Assembly: GCA_034440615.1 (NCBI GenBank)
Contig: JAOTOM010005097.1
Location: forward strand, 360,001-424,000
Reading direction: 5' to 3'
DNA length: 64,000 nt
Source: Ashinkailepas kermadecensis
Taxonomy: Eukaryota; Arthropoda; Thecostraca; Neolepadidae
Shown here: positions 22,777-35,499 of the stretch, piece after piece
Position numbering within the stretch: the stretch's first letter is position 1
Layout of the letters: each line of letters begins with the position of its first letter
Notes under the pieces: model-generated
The model's input: only the letters and a program-made list of their open reading frames with translations
Told to the model about the DNA's origin: nothing
Databases searched by the model: none
Made by a program: the position numbers and the translations under genes

Positions 22777-24404
22777 TCCAAGGACAGCATCTCATGTGCT
22801 TCTGGACACTGAAAAGTTATCCAGAGCAGAACGATGTGTGTGTGAGGATATTGAGAACGTGTTCCGGGCAATACGACATTGGTTTCCGGACACCGAGATG
22901 TGTCCAGGGAGGTGTATCCAGGGCGGTACGACATACACACCCAACAGTCAATCATCCCCAGTACACAATCGTTCTGAATCGAATCTGGCATCAAATATGT
23001 GTAAGAAAATTCGTCCACAGAATTGCAGATGATTAATAATAGAGAAAGACCATCCTGGCAATCTAAGCGCAGGCATACCAGAACTTACGAGAAAAAAAAT
23101 CGGTCGTGTTACAAAAGCTATTGTTATGAATACGATAGTGCCTAAGTCAACCTCAATGAGCTTGCACTTGCGTCTTAATGCGAAACCACAACTACCTGAA
23201 TTAATGATGAGTCTTTTATCGGATGTAATTGTGCATATTAGGCTATATACCATAATGTACTGCAACAAAAATGAATGGTAAAAGGCCCTGTCACGCAAGG
23301 GTATTGGTTCAACCAAGATTACTACGATTTAATGTAATGTATCATGCTAAAAGTATGCCACTATCATGGGTGAGTGTTTGCGACACATGTCGAAACTCAC
23401 GTCCATCGTCCCATCGCGAACTGTTTTCAGAACCCGACAGGTGGCGAAGGCTCATCGAATCCCGTCAAATTAATCGGATAAAATTCAACTCAAATCGCAT
23501 TTCCAATCAAAGCTGGCGACTGGAAGTGTCATTACGACTTCGACATGAGCGACTGCAGCTGTGGACGTGTGTGCCTGATTAACGCAGCAAGAACGTAAGT
23601 AACAGCACGGAGAAGAAACCGAGAGACAAACATCACGTTCTGACGGTGTCGCGGTTTTCTCCACGATTATTCATCTGAAGGGCGGAACGGCATCCCCTGG
23701 CTGGGTTGCACACACCGCAGGAACATTCATCATCCGCCATACTAAATCATCTGCTCTATCATCGCCTCCCCGCCCACGTGCGTACATCCTGTTGGCCTCC
23801 GTCCGCGCACATCGGCGCAGTCTGTTTCCGTCCGATGATGGAGTTTCACTTGCAGGCCTTGACGTCATTAACAAAATGACACAAACAGCCTTTGAAGGTT
23901 TCGTCACTAGCTAAGCAATCCAATTTGCCAGATCAACATTCAATTTATGGGGTATTGATGATCGGATGCTGCATTTGGACCCAGCTAAAGTGGCTTGTCA
24001 TAATTCAACCTGTTACGAACGATAATAGACCGACCCCTATTCAGTGACTGACGTGATTGGCATCTAATTCCCATACACTTACGACATCCGGATTTGCATC
24101 GGCCGCAGCTGGCGGCTCGGTCAAAATTCCGGCCCCAGTTTCCTTCCTGGCAGAGAGGATGCTTTGTTCGCTCCCACGCATGCTCTGTCACAGCCTCCAG
24201 CTGACCTGTCGTTACCGAACTGGCTGATCTGACCTGATCTGATCTAGTCGACCAGCGAGCTGGACACCGAGCTGGACACCGAACTGGCGGCTCGCCATTT
24301 CCGCAAACGACAGGCGTGTTCAGTTCATGGCGACGCTCCGGACACCGGGCAGTCACCTTGACTGCCCGTCATCGCCGTCACCATCGCTGCCACAGACTGG
24401 CCAC
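22777..24404. other. unassigned sequence
   Basis: Contains a TGACGTCA palindrome at 23860-23867, and GAGCTGGACACC in tandem near 24256. No gene. Confidence 0.45.
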
Positions 24405-24500
24405 TAACCGAAACATCCCATCCCACTGGAACCATCCCGTTCCCCTGGAACCATCTCATTCCACTGAAACCATCTCGTTCCCATGAAAACCTCTCATTCC
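24405..24500. repeat. 20-bp tandem repeat, about 5 copies
   Basis: GGAACCATCCCGTTCCCCTG with CTCATTCCACTGA variants. Confidence 0.82.
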
Positions 24501-24550
24501 ACTGAGTGTCTAGCCCGGAACTGCCAGCCGGATGCCTGAAGCCCGACAGT

Positions 24551-25312
24551 AGCCGAGGGATGCTGAGCTGCACCTGTTGCAGGGTAGCCGAGGGAAGCTG
24601 AGCTGCACCTGCTGCGGGTAGCCGAGGGAAGCTGAGCTGCACCTGCTGCAGGGTAGCCGAGGGAAGCTGAGCTGCACCTGCTGCAGGGTAGCCGAGGGAA
24701 GCTGAGCTGCACCTGCTGCGGGGTAGCCGAGGGAAGCTGAGCTGCACCTGCTGCGGGGTAGCCGAGGGAAGCTGAGCTGCACCTGCTGCGGGGTAGCCGA
24801 GGGAAGCTGAGCTGCACCTGCTGCGGGGTAGCCGAGGGAAGCTGAGCTGCACCTGCTGCGGGGTAGCCGAGGGAAGCTGAGCTGTACCTGCTGCAAGGTA
24901 GCCGAGGGAAGCTGAGCAGTACCTGCTGCAAGGTAGCCGAGGGAAGCTGAGCAGTACCTGCTGCAGGGTAGCCTAAGGGCAGCTGAGCTGCAACTGTTGC
25001 AGGGTAGCCGAGGGAAGCTGAGCTGTACCTGCTGCAGGGTAGCCGAGGGCAGCTGAGCTGCACCTGCTGCAGGGTAGCCGAGGGCAGCTGAGCTGCACCT
25101 GCTGCAGGGTAGCCAAGGGCAGCTGAGCTGCACCTGCTGCAGGGTAGCCGAGTGCAACTGAGCTGCACCTGCTGCAGGGTAGCCGAAGGTAACTGAGCTG
25201 CACCTGCTGCAGGGTAGCCGAAGGTAGCTGAGCTGCACCTGCTGCAGGGTAGCCGAAGGCAACTGAGCTGCACCTGCTACAGGGTAGCCGAAGGTAGCTG
25301 AGCTGCACCTGC
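24551..25312. repeat. 36-bp minisatellite, about 21 copies
   Basis: Unit GTAGCCGAGGGAAGCTGAGC then TGCACCTGCTGCAGGG. Variants come in blocks: GCTGCGGGG (about 24715-24855), GCAGTACC (about 24915-24960), GGGCAGCTGAG and GAAGGTAGCTGAG toward the right. This is a mosaic rather than random scatter. Dodecapeptide open frames on minus are artefacts. Confidence 0.96.
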
Positions 25313-25370
25313 TCATCTCAGTGCAACTGAGGTGCCGCAAGACGCAGCAACGACACGTGTCTGGGCACCA

Positions 25371-25456
25371 TAGTCAGGACACCTACACGTGTAGGGACAC
25401 CTGCACGTGTTGGAGTACCTACACGTGTCGGGGCACCCACACGTGTCGGGGCACCT
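25371..25456. repeat. 18-bp palindromic repeat, about 5 copies
   Basis: ACACCTACACGTGT(A/C)GGG units. Each contains the palindrome ACACGTGT or GCACGTGT. Confidence 0.9.
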
Positions 25457-25469
25457 CTCATGGGGCATT

Positions 25470-25553
25470 ATCAGGCCTGTCAAACACGTGTGTGTTTGAC
25501 ACACGACGACACACGACAGGCCTGTCAAACACGTGTGTGTGTTTGACAGGCCT
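25470..25553. repeat. two nested palindromes
   Basis: The second, 25518-25553, has perfect 15-bp arms (AGGCCTGTCAAACAC and its complement) around GTGTGT. The first, near 25475-25502, shares the arm sequence but its right side is cut short at TTTGACAC. The two are direct copies joined by a ACACGACG-rich linker. Confidence 0.92.
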
Positions 25554-25605
25554 CGATAATCCTCCACAACCAACTTGACCCTCATCAACCTACATCATCA
25601 TGCCA

Positions 25606-25710
25606 CATATCTCATAACTACCTCATCTTGTCATACCTCATCATGTCATACCTCATCTTGTCGTGCCTCATCTTGTCATACCTCATCTTGTCATACACCA
25701 GCTTGTCATT
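25606..25710. repeat. 15-bp tandem repeat, about 6 copies
   Basis: CCTCATCTTGTCATA with ATG/TCG variants. Confidence 0.9.
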
Positions 25711-26056
25711 GGAACGTTTTTTTGTAGAACTGACTTAGATTCACTTGAACCCGGGCGAAACAGAGAGAGATATGCACAAATAAAGAGAGAAACAAAGGAG
25801 AGAGAGAACGAGAGAGCATCAGAATGATTTAACCGTTTTGCGACGAGAATGAGGTATGTGGCACGGTAATGAGGCACATATTTGATTATTTGACACAGTA
25901 GTGTCGAGCTGATGAGCCACACGTATACTTTGACATCCGGGGTAAGCAGGTAGGGAAGATCCCAAATTATGAGGAGTCGTTTCACGTAGTTTCCATGCAA
26001 CGTCCAAAGGGTCATTACGAAAGTTCATTCAAAATTGGTTAAGTCGTTTTGCCAAT
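25711..26056. other. unassigned sequence with GA-rich stretch
   Basis: A purine-rich GAGAGA stretch at about 25760-25817. No gene. Confidence 0.4.
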
Positions 26057-27638
26057 TCATATTACACACTGATGGTCGTGAATCGTCAATTACACAGTGA
26101 TGGTCGTTAGTCGTCAATTACGTACTGATGGTCGTCATTTGTCAATTACACACTGATGGTCGCCATTCTTCAATTACACACTGATGGTCGTCATTCGTCA
26201 ATTACACACTGATGGTCGTCATTCGTCTTTTACACATTGATGGTCGTCATTCGTCAATTACACACTGATGGTCGTCATTCGTCAATTACACAGTGATGGT
26301 CGTCAGTCGTCAATTACACACTGATGGTCGTCATTCGTCAATTACACACTGATGGTCGTCGTTTGTCAATTACACACTGATGGTCGTCATTCGTCAATTA
26401 CACACTGATGGTCGTCATTCGTCAATTACACAGTGATGGTCGTCAGTCGTCAATTACACACTGATGGTCGTCATTTGTCAATTACACACTGATGATCGCC
26501 ATTCGTCAATTACACACTTATGGTCGTCATTCGTCAATTACACTGATGGTCGTCAGTCGTATTACACGTGATGGTCGTCGTCGTCAATTACTACTGATGG
26601 TCGTCATTTGTCAATTACACACTGATGGTCGTATTCGTTTTTACACACTGATGGTCGTCATTCGTCAATTACACACTGATGGTCGTCATTCGTCAATTAC
26701 ACAGTGATGGTCGTCAGTCGTCAATTACACACTGATGGTCGTCATTCGTCAATTACACACTGATGGTCGTCATTTGTCAATTACACACTGATGGTCGTCA
26801 TTCGTCAATTACACACTGATGGTCGTCATTCGTCAATTACACAGTGATGGTCGACAGTCGTCAATTACACACTGATAGTCGTCATTTGTCAATTACACAC
26901 TGATGGTCGTCATTCGTCAATTACACACTGATAGTCGTCATTCGTCTTTTACACACTGATGGTCGCCATTCTCAATGCACACTGATGGTCGTCATTCGTA
27001 TTTACAGTGATGGTCGTCAGTCGTCAATTACACTGATGGTCGTCGTCGTCAATTACACACTGATGGTCTCGGCCGTATTACACTAATGGTCGTCAGTCGT
27101 CAATTACACACAGATGGTCGTCAGTCGTCAATTACACACTGATGGCCGTCAGTCGTCAATTACACACTGATAGTCGTCATTCGTCAATTACACAGTGATG
27201 GTCGTCAGTCGTCAATTACACACTGATAGTCGTCATTTGTCAATTACACACTGATGGTCGCCATTCGTCACTTACACACTTAGGGTCGTCATTCGTCAAT
27301 TACACACTGATGGTCGCCAGTCGTCAATTACACAGTGATGGTCGTCAGTCGTCAATTACACACTGATGGTCGTCATTCGTCAATTACACACTGATGGTCG
27401 TAATTCGTCAATTACACACTGATGGTCGTCAGTCGTCAATTACACAGTGATGGTGGTCAGTCATCAATTTCACAGTGATGGTCTTCAGTCGTCAATTACA
27501 CACTGATGGTCGTCAGTCGTCAATTACACAGTGATGGTCGTCATTCGTCAATTACACAGTGATGGTCGTCATTCGTCAATTACACACTGATGGTCGTCAT
27601 TCGTCAATTACACACTGATGGTCGTCAGTCGTCAATTG
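26057..27638. repeat. 28-bp minisatellite, about 56 copies (largest array)
   Basis: Unit TCAATTACACACTGATGGTC plus GTCATTCG. Two main variants exist: CACTG...CATTCG and CAGTG...CAGTCG. From about 26291 to 26843 the CAGTG variant recurs every 140 bp (five units), a higher-order repeat. Several copies near 26540-26640 and 26960-27070 carry 1-4 bp deletions. There are no unique spacers, so this is not CRISPR-like. Confidence 0.97.
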
Positions 27639-29374
27639 GTTTGTCGGTTGTTAAACTCTGTATGAACATCACTGACAGCAATATAATGAAACAAGGAGCA
27701 TTTCATGGGAGCAATAATACACACCTATAATATAAACAGAAGCAATGATAGATACAACGGTAACCTAACTATCGCCCATTTATATTAATTATCGCCCTGG
27801 CAAGGGGTTGTTACACCCCTACAATGTTTTTTAGCGACCCCGAACAAACAACGCGCATCAAAGCCGCCGCTTGATGTGTCTTATGGGGAGCATCCCTTAA
27901 CGACCTCATGATCTAAAACATTTGAAGATGTCATGTCCGATCACTGACCTATGTTGTTATAAGAGGACACGTCGGACCATTCTTCACCGAAATCGTGAAA
28001 TATCGGTGATTTATCTCATTTGTTGCGCTCAAATCAGTAATGATGGGTATGGTACGGTGATGGACAACTCAGCTAACGGTCTACATAGGCCATTCATATT
28101 TCCAAGGTGAACCTAGGTCAATGACATAGTCTAACATCCGATGTTAAGCTTTTCAGACTTGGAGTCAATCTGGTGTTCCTTTGGACGCTAAAACTAAACA
28201 TGGCGTCTAATTTTACCTCCGGGTGCTATACAGGGGTATCTTCGGGTATTATTTCAGAAATCCCTAAAATGAGATCAACAAATTGACCTCACCTGGCCAC
28301 TTATCCCTATCAGTCCAAATGTACCAAGTCGTAATTGTGCGCATACCACGATACTAAGAATTGCAATTATAAACATTTCAAGTGCATATCTGCTACTGTT
28401 TTCACGCAGGCAATGGTTGAACGTGAAACGTTTACATTTTGACGATAAATTGCCCTTTAAAGTGGGCTCAGACGTCACCCATTTATTCAACACATAGCAA
28501 TCGGGCATCAGTCGGGAGATCTCATGACGTGCTACACACTGTTCTTGTTGCATGTCGCTAGCTCTGATCGTTTGGAAATGCTAGGTGGTCACGAAAACCT
28601 CCCCCTGCACTGACGAAGGTGGTGAAGTGCCGTGCACGGGCGAGGGTGATCTGTGATCAACATTCAGCTAGGACAATATTGGTACGGTGGATAGAGAGCC
28701 CAGATTAATCTCGTTCATTTCCCTCCTTGTTCTTCCAAGTGGGCTCTTAGCTGTCTTTATCGCACACGCATTAATCACATAACCAGCCGGAGCATTCGCC
28801 CACGTCACCGATAAATTCGTGTCCAGGAACTGGCCGTCCGATGGCGTCCTCGAGACGTGCCATATTCTCCGCAATGTCCGGCTTCCTCGCAGCTTCGCGG
28901 CCTCTCTGTCTGGTTCGGTTGGCTAAGAAATTGCGTGCTTCACTGATTCGCGCGTAATGAAAGACAAATACTCTCTTTATAACCGTTAGCAATTTAATAC
29001 TCAATTAACACCTTTGAAATTGTACGGCGATGTTTGCAAACACGAACTAAAAGCTTCCACCTGGTCATTGTTGACGCATGGGCATGACGGTACACACTAC
29101 GCACCCTCAAGTCAGCCTTGTACACTGCATAGACTGATTTGTCGATGCACAGCTGATTTGTGTGCGCAAGAATACACGCACAGAGTTATAACTGTACAGT
29201 CCTGATAAATATTAAACAGAACACAAATCAGTAGAGCTATGGCAGCATGACGGAGCGCGTGTGCGTTGCCGGATACGTGCATGCGATAACGTGATGTAAT
29301 GCCTAATTATCCGATTTTGTAATATAAAGAAACGCCTTTTTGCACAAGAAATGACTGTTCGTTGTAATCAGAAA
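27639..29374. other. unassigned, mostly unique sequence
   Basis: AT-neutral sequence with no recognised repeat, RNA or exon. CAAGGGGTTGTTACACCCCT near 27800 contains a short inverted repeat (GGGGT/ACCCC). Confidence 0.45.
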
Positions 29375-29560
29375 GCCTTGTTGGCGTTATTGGCTAATGC
29401 ACCTAATTCGAGTGTGGGTGACCCCTGGTTCAAACCCGGCACTGGGCTGGCTTTTCCTCGGCTGACTCGAAGCCCAGGAGATGGCAGTAACTTGAGTGTT
29501 CACAGTGCCACGGGATTAACGTTACGCAGTCAGCGCCGGCAGCGTCGGGTTCGCCGGGGT
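29375..29560 (+). repeat. tRNA-derived SINE-like element
   Basis: A-box-like TGGCGTTATTGG (29382-29393) and B-box GGTTCAAACCC (29427-29437) are 45 bp apart, as in a tRNA-derived pol III promoter. The stretch CTAATGCACC between them resembles a D-loop/anticodon region. It continues into a GC-rich non-tRNA body (GGCTTTTCCTCGGCTGACTC). I see no clear 3' tail or target duplication, so the right end is a guess. Confidence 0.6.
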
Positions 29561-31680
29561 AATCTTCCTCACAGCTTCACACCTTCCTTCGGCCCGGCGG
29601 AACGCTCCGGGGCCACGACCTCGTCTCGTGTCACCAGAACAGTCCCCTGTTTACTGGGGACGAGACAGTGGGATATCCCTGCCGTGTGCACAACGTGTCA
29701 TGGCGGCGAATTTAAAAGTAAGCGCGTTAACAAGACTGTCCCGAAAGGGTAACGAAAAATGGAACCTCCAGCGTGTGCATAGCGTGTGTGTGTGTCAGAG
29801 TGTGCACGTTGCTACAATCCTCAATAAAATGTCCCGAAACTATGTAATTAAAAAGGCTCACTGCGATGCGATGCATTGAAGCGTGACATCTGAACTCCGG
29901 ACGTGAACCACGACCACCGAACTGGTGACAGTCGGTCCTCGACCAGCCGAGTTGAGCAGCTAGTTGGTGCCGACAATGCCGCATGAATCATAGAATCCTA
30001 CATCTAGTTGTGTTTTCGAGAAGACGTATATCTGGAGCCGTCCAACCTTTTGCATCCTGTGCAGTTCTTTGTCTGATAAAAAAAAATACTACTATGCGCT
30101 CACACTACATCCGTGCATTATCTGTGAACCCTGACCCGTCTCAACGCCTTAGACGGTATGCTCCAGCATGCTCCAGCATTTGCTTTCTTGACATCGCCAT
30201 CCTATTTGATAAGCTCAACCAAGGGCTCCCTCTTGAACGTCTGCGTCGGTGGGGCTAATGGCTTGAATTTCCTCGCGAATCACATGCAATTTAAAGCCAC
30301 GATGAACACAAATCATTGTGACCTTACAAGGACTGTGTAATAATGTAAATATATCTGTTCCTCGTTTTCAAGTTTAAGCTCAAGTTCACGCATTCACAAG
30401 ACATCGGCTTTAAACTCAAAATGTCGCACATGCCGTCTCCCGACTGCCTCTTCTACTCCTTCGCCAATCAGCAGCAAGATCAATTAACAGCATCTCAACC
30501 AGTGAGCGAAATGCAGGCAAGTTCGTTTCGCCTGGCAGTGATAGTCTAGAGTTTGCCTCACTTGTGCGGTAACTGGTTCTCAATTCCAACGTATTTCCTT
30601 ATCCGACAAGTCCTCGAATTCAACAGCCGTGAATGCCCTTGTATTGACCGGGCTGATAATTAAACGATACGGCGAACACTTGAGCAACAGTTTCAACATG
30701 TTCCACAATCCGTGCCTTCATGTCTCTACAGGCATCCGTGACAGACGACCGTCCAGCGTCTGCTCGCCTTCACCCGCTCGGCTACATCTTACCAGCCTCG
30801 CCGCTCAGCCAAGTCTGGGACGAGACGTGCGCGAGAGAGGTTATCAGTCGCTCATGGGGCGCAGGCTCACCGGGACAACGCCCTGGCCTGGCATTGGCCG
30901 GCATCACCTATTGCACCGCACCGCTCTCGGCCACACTGACATGGGTGTCAATGGTGACAGGGCGCAATGACAGCATTCGCCGGCTGGCCGTCGCCGCCTG
31001 TGAGAACGGAAACTGACTTGGCATAACACCCCGCCCACGGCCACAGCTCCAAGCTTCAAATGCCGATGTCAGCGGCGGCAGGTACCTGCCAAATGCCTGG
31101 GATCATCTCGGAGGTCCGGATCCCAGGATACATAGCAGCAGTCGTGATTAGGCTGCCAAAAGCATTCAAAAGAGGAGTCCGAAGTTGATTTCGTTACAGA
31201 AATAACACAGAACGGGGACAGACGATGTCCGGTTGTGTAATCTGAATCCAGATTTCGGTTTGAATGCTGATCTTAACTCAAGGACATGTGCAATACCGTC
31301 TATGTCAAAATAAACAGCGTAGTTCTGACTTTATCATAGGCTTTGATTTGTAAGACGCCGTTTACTTACTCAGTGCGAACAGAAATTACGAAAACCAAAT
31401 TTAAGAAGTAACATATTCGATAGCATATGCTATGTTCATGGCATGTGCAATGTGTGCGATACGTGACGTATTGCACTTACAGCCTCAGCTCCTACACTAC
31501 AGATCCACTTACAGCTTTATCAAAGTGGGTGAACGTCGAACGCAAGACATAGAACATCTCTGAGCATTGTGCACTTGGTCAACTACGGCAGCACATCCCA
31601 CCAGCAATATGTCGCACCATCACAACACGAATGCTACCATCGAATGTGCCGTCCATCGTACGTGTCAAACTATTGTAAAA
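29561..31680. other. unassigned sequence
   Basis: No supported gene. ATGCTCCAGC is duplicated near 30158. Several open frames of 80-110 codons have no known motif. Confidence 0.45.
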
Positions 31681-31945
31681 ATCCAAATAGTATCCAATTC
31701 TTTACCAGGAGGCGGCTCTTGGGTGGAACCGGCCGCCCGGCGGTGCAGCGCGCAAGAACCGAGCGGTTTGTTGGCGTGTGGCTCTTTTACGAAGCATCCA
31801 ACTGCTGGCTCATACCGCGTCGCCAACCTTTCACGCCGATTGGTGGCGGATGGACTCGGCAATCCCGCCGGTTGTCGGATTCGAACCCACCATCTTGCGA
31901 TCAAGAGTCCACCGCCCTGCCGACCGAGCGGCCGCGACGCGTCGG
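31681..31945 (-). repeat. tRNA-derived SINE-like element, minus strand
   Basis: On minus, from about 31940 leftward, GGCCGCTCGGTCGGCAGGGC is followed by an anticodon-arm-like GGACTCTTGATCGCAAGAT and a perfect B box GGTTCGAATCC (complement of 31878-31888). A conserved-looking body then runs to about 31690. It is not a functional tRNA: the acceptor arm does not pair and no gene end follows. It is not visibly the same family as the element at 29.4 kb. Confidence 0.7.
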
Positions 31946-33029
31946 CGCGGCGCGGCCGGCCGGCGGCTGCGTTAGGTGGCCGTTGTCGGTCCGTTTTGGC
32001 CGGCGCCCTGCTTAATTATTCAATCAAGCGGCCGGCGTTCCGGCCACTTCAAGTGGCCCGAATGGCGGGTCATTTGTGATGAGCTGGCACGTACTGCACG
32101 GGCCGACACGGTGTGTCAGCTGGCAGCCACTGTCGAACGTGCGCCGGTCGCGGACGGAACGGGAGTGGCGAGTTCTCTCGGGCTTCAGAGTCTGCAATCC
32201 GAGGGCGCTCGGAGCGATTTGGGAGCGCGGCGCGTTAGGCCCGCGTGCGCGGCGGCTGGGTGACGGTAATAGACACCTCTCAGAGAGAAAGTAGCGCTAA
32301 AGAGAAACGGAAGCGCTCCGAGAGGCTCCGGCGCCTGACGAGACGAGAATGAGTCAGCAGCTGGGCACAGGGAGCCGAGGCGATGTAGGTGGCCGGTCGG
32401 AGGGTGGGTGGGTGGTGGACAGAATGCGCCGCGCACCTCGCCCCGGCCGCCACAAAGTCTGGTGATGAGCTCGATTGGCCTCGGGAGAGGCGGGGCCACA
32501 GGCGTCGATCGCGATCGACCGGCCGCTCTGTCACGCGGGCCGGGCGCGCGCCTCCACGAGCCAGTCGAGATTCCCAGAGGATCCCGCTCAGGTTCATTCG
32601 AACGGAGCACGGGCGAGCCGGCTTCGAACACGTGACGTCACTGGGTCAAGGATCAATGGGCGTGTGGTGTGGTCGGTGCCGACGCAGACGCGCCGCCCGT
32701 TGGCCGCAATGGACAAGTTTCATCTCGTCACGGACCATATTTTTTCTCAAGTTTCACTAGTGTGTTTTTATTTTAAAGATGATGGTGCCATCAATGTTTT
32801 TTTTAATCCCTAAGTCACCTACACATTTTGTAAAGTGTTTCAGGATAACTCGTTTTGTGATTGGTCAAAATATATGTGACGTCGTAAGTGAGGAGTTCAG
32901 CGATGCTCGGCTACCGGCCATTTGACTTTCCATGTAGGACGATGCCGAGTTTGTAATAATCGCGACAGTTTTAGCTTGGATCGCATCCGATCGCCAAAGG
33001 ACAATGGATCGTACCAAGCGGCGCTATTA
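31946..33029. other. GC-rich block, no gene recognised
   Basis: CpG-rich from 31946 to about 32720, with a GTGACGTCAC palindrome at 32632-32641. The rest is neutral. A promoter or first exon is possible but nothing in it can be translated with confidence. Confidence 0.4.
32632..32641. promoter_or_regulatory. GTGACGTCAC palindrome (CRE-type)
   Basis: Full CREB/ATF-type site preceded by CAC, at the edge of a GC-rich block. Function inferred only. Confidence 0.4.
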
Positions 33030-33198
33030 TTCTTGTTTGTGCCAAGGTGTACAAATGCGACTGTAAGTAAGCCCAGAAGCGACAGTCATCGGCTTCCCGA
33101 CCGCCGACAAGATGATGAAATTGTGGAGCGGTGCTGCACGCCGAGACGCTCCGCTGATCACAGCCAGCGGCTCCGCTTGCTGCGACGAGCATTTCAAT
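33030..33198 (+). pseudogene. THAP-like zinc-finger domain fragment, frameshifted
   Basis: From 33088 one frame reads GFPTADKMMKLWSGAARRD, then after a short gap CCDEHF at about 33178-33195. This matches the second half of the C2CH THAP DNA-binding domain: F-P near the centre, the invariant W, and C-x2-H followed by F. The expected N-terminal part, VPRCTNAT, is present from about 33039 but in a frame offset by one, and only one of the two first cysteines survives. The frames meet near a GTAAGT (33063), but the gap is too short for an intron, so I prefer a frameshift. GTATGT just after HFN (33199) could be a splice donor. THAP domains occur in host regulators and in P-element-type transposases; I cannot tell which this came from. 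Confidence 0.5.
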
Positions 33199-35456
33199 GT
33201 ATGTACCACTGCTGGACAGAGGTAGGAGTATCTTGGCAGCCGTGCGTACGCTGAAGGTTGTGGGATGGCTGGCACCCGAGTCCTTTCCTCAGGAGTGGAA
33301 AATTAAAGCTTTTCCATATATAGCTTCAGCTTGAAAATAGTGGTTTTATCCTCCATTTTGGAGATGACTCCACACATAAAAAAGTATATTTTACAAAGAT
33401 GGGAATGTGACTTGTTAGTCCACATTTTATTCGAAACTCGGACGCCCAGGGTCCTTTCATATTGGCATTAAGTGAAGAAAATTGAAATTTTCTAGCTGAC
33501 TGCAGCATGCTGAACATGGCAAGACACTCATTATTTTTGCACAAAATTGCAGAATCCCCAGCAGTAGTATACTTGTACTGCTTCTCTCAAGCCCAGTGAG
33601 AGTGCTATTGGCCAATGAACTGATGCGCCCTAAAGCCCGAATAACTAATCCAGGTTCAGTAAAATTCCACAATATGCCTGTCATTCCATGTAAAAAATAA
33701 ACCAAACAGTTTGGATCTAATGGATCCTTGTCCATCTAAAATCTACGGCAGTCCTAGTCAATGAATCACTTCAATTTTCCATTTGATAGTCATCACTTCT
33801 TAAATTATCTTCACCAACATCATCATTATATGGCAACTAACTTAATCTGCTTCATCAAAATGCTGCTGGAAGATGTTGGATGGCGCTGCCTTACACCTAC
33901 TGATCACTGATTATGTTGCTCTACACGTAAGTATGATTTATCATGTCAGCTCAGCTTGCAGTTTACCCTCCTAATGGAATGCCAGTTTTGGAAATAGGTA
34001 TAAACAGCCTCTGTTTTACTAAAGGGAAGCCATGGTGTTTGTTCAACTAAAACACATATAATTAATGCCATTGTCTTTTGCATTATCTCACTCATTTTAC
34101 TAAAAAATATAGTATAAGCTTTTTCTGTTCGTCCACACAATGCCACATTGCGTCGTATTTGAAAGAGTACGGTTAACTGCTGCATTACCACCATAATAGA
34201 TTACCTACCGTTCTAAGCTTCGTATTTTGTTTTTAATAAAATGGTGGCACTTCAGCATCACAATCCCTCGCCTTGTGATCCATGGCGCGAGTCGGTTGAA
34301 ACATTTGGTGGGGAGAAAAATCAAGCGTATGCTTTACGTGCGTTTCGGGCTTGGCCGCTTCGAAACTCCTCATGTGTGACGTGATCGCTACGAGAAGGAT
34401 TTTTTTAACGACGACAGCACTTCACTGAACTTACTTCAATATGTCGCAAATGCCGATTATATGAGCAAATACTTCAGTTATGTCTAAGCAATATTACTAC
34501 CGGTTTTTTCACAACCAAAAACCTTGATTACTTAATTACTAAATTACTTGCAACTCGTACTTGTACTTAATTAACTAAATTACTTGAAACTTGTCTATTG
34601 TAGCGGCCGTGTTGACGCACCTCTGACGTCTCAGGTGTGCTTGGGTCTGACGCCATACAGCGTCAGCGCACAGAACCGGGATCGTTACAGATCCCATAAA
34701 CAAGACGCTCCTAGAGTGGTGGGAAAGCATGTTTCTCTTTCTGTAGTTCGTCGTATGAATTTGAGTGACTAATCAAGATGGTCATTTTTTGTGTAATTGC
34801 CTCGTTCACTGCAACGCCATCGCTTGTCACCATTACGCATGTTGATAACCTCGGACATCCAAAGGAAAAGGTGGCAGGACGTACCTGCTTACGGTGACAT
34901 CTTGTTGTGGGCATCCTACGCCAGTGATCAAGCCTGGTCAATACAGGCGAAATATTTGGCTATTACCGCCTATTACTTTTCATAACCGAAAAGCTTATTA
35001 GTCCGCATCCAATATTCTCGGAGGAAGAATATTTATAATGCCCTATCAAACCATACCTGTATGCATGTCGCAGATTTCGACCAATATCGGGCGTACAGAG
35101 CTAAGTATCCTGGTATAGCTGAGCATGTCAGTTCCAGGGCCGAGGGCGACGGAACACTGACGAAGTGCGGCGCCTCACTGTGTAAACCGCATATTTCCAC
35201 AGTGTTATTTGCCACGTTTCCGAGAAGTAGTGGTAATGTCCCCAGGTTATGGCCTGCCCCCGTGTTCCTAGAACAGTGGCCAGGGATACTCACTATGACG
35301 AGTGCATTTTATAAATTCAGATGATCACGTCAATGGTTCAAAAGCCACAATGACGTATATGGCATGATAGGTTCAAGGTTTATCAGGTTTCAAGGTAAGG
35401 ATATATCTTACTAAACTGGTGCTGGAGAAAGAACTTTACCGTATCGTTCCAAAAAA
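33199..35456. other. AT-rich unassigned sequence
   Basis: Includes AT-rich minus-strand open frames at 33457-33735 (92 codons) and 33946-34194 (82 codons). I looked for a transposase downstream of the THAP-like block and found no motif. No tandem repeats. Confidence 0.45.

Positions 35457-35499
<43 letters not shown>

Noticed and set aside
26057..27638. CRISPR-like array
   Set aside because: 28-bp repeats are contiguous with no unique spacers, and the window is eukaryotic.
31878..31945. Functional tRNA gene on minus
   Set aside because: B box is perfect but the acceptor stem does not pair and the sequence runs into a SINE-like body.
33088..33198. Intact THAP gene with a tiny intron at 33063
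   Set aside because: GTAAGT to the next usable AG is about 20 bp, far below a workable intron length; a frameshift is simpler.
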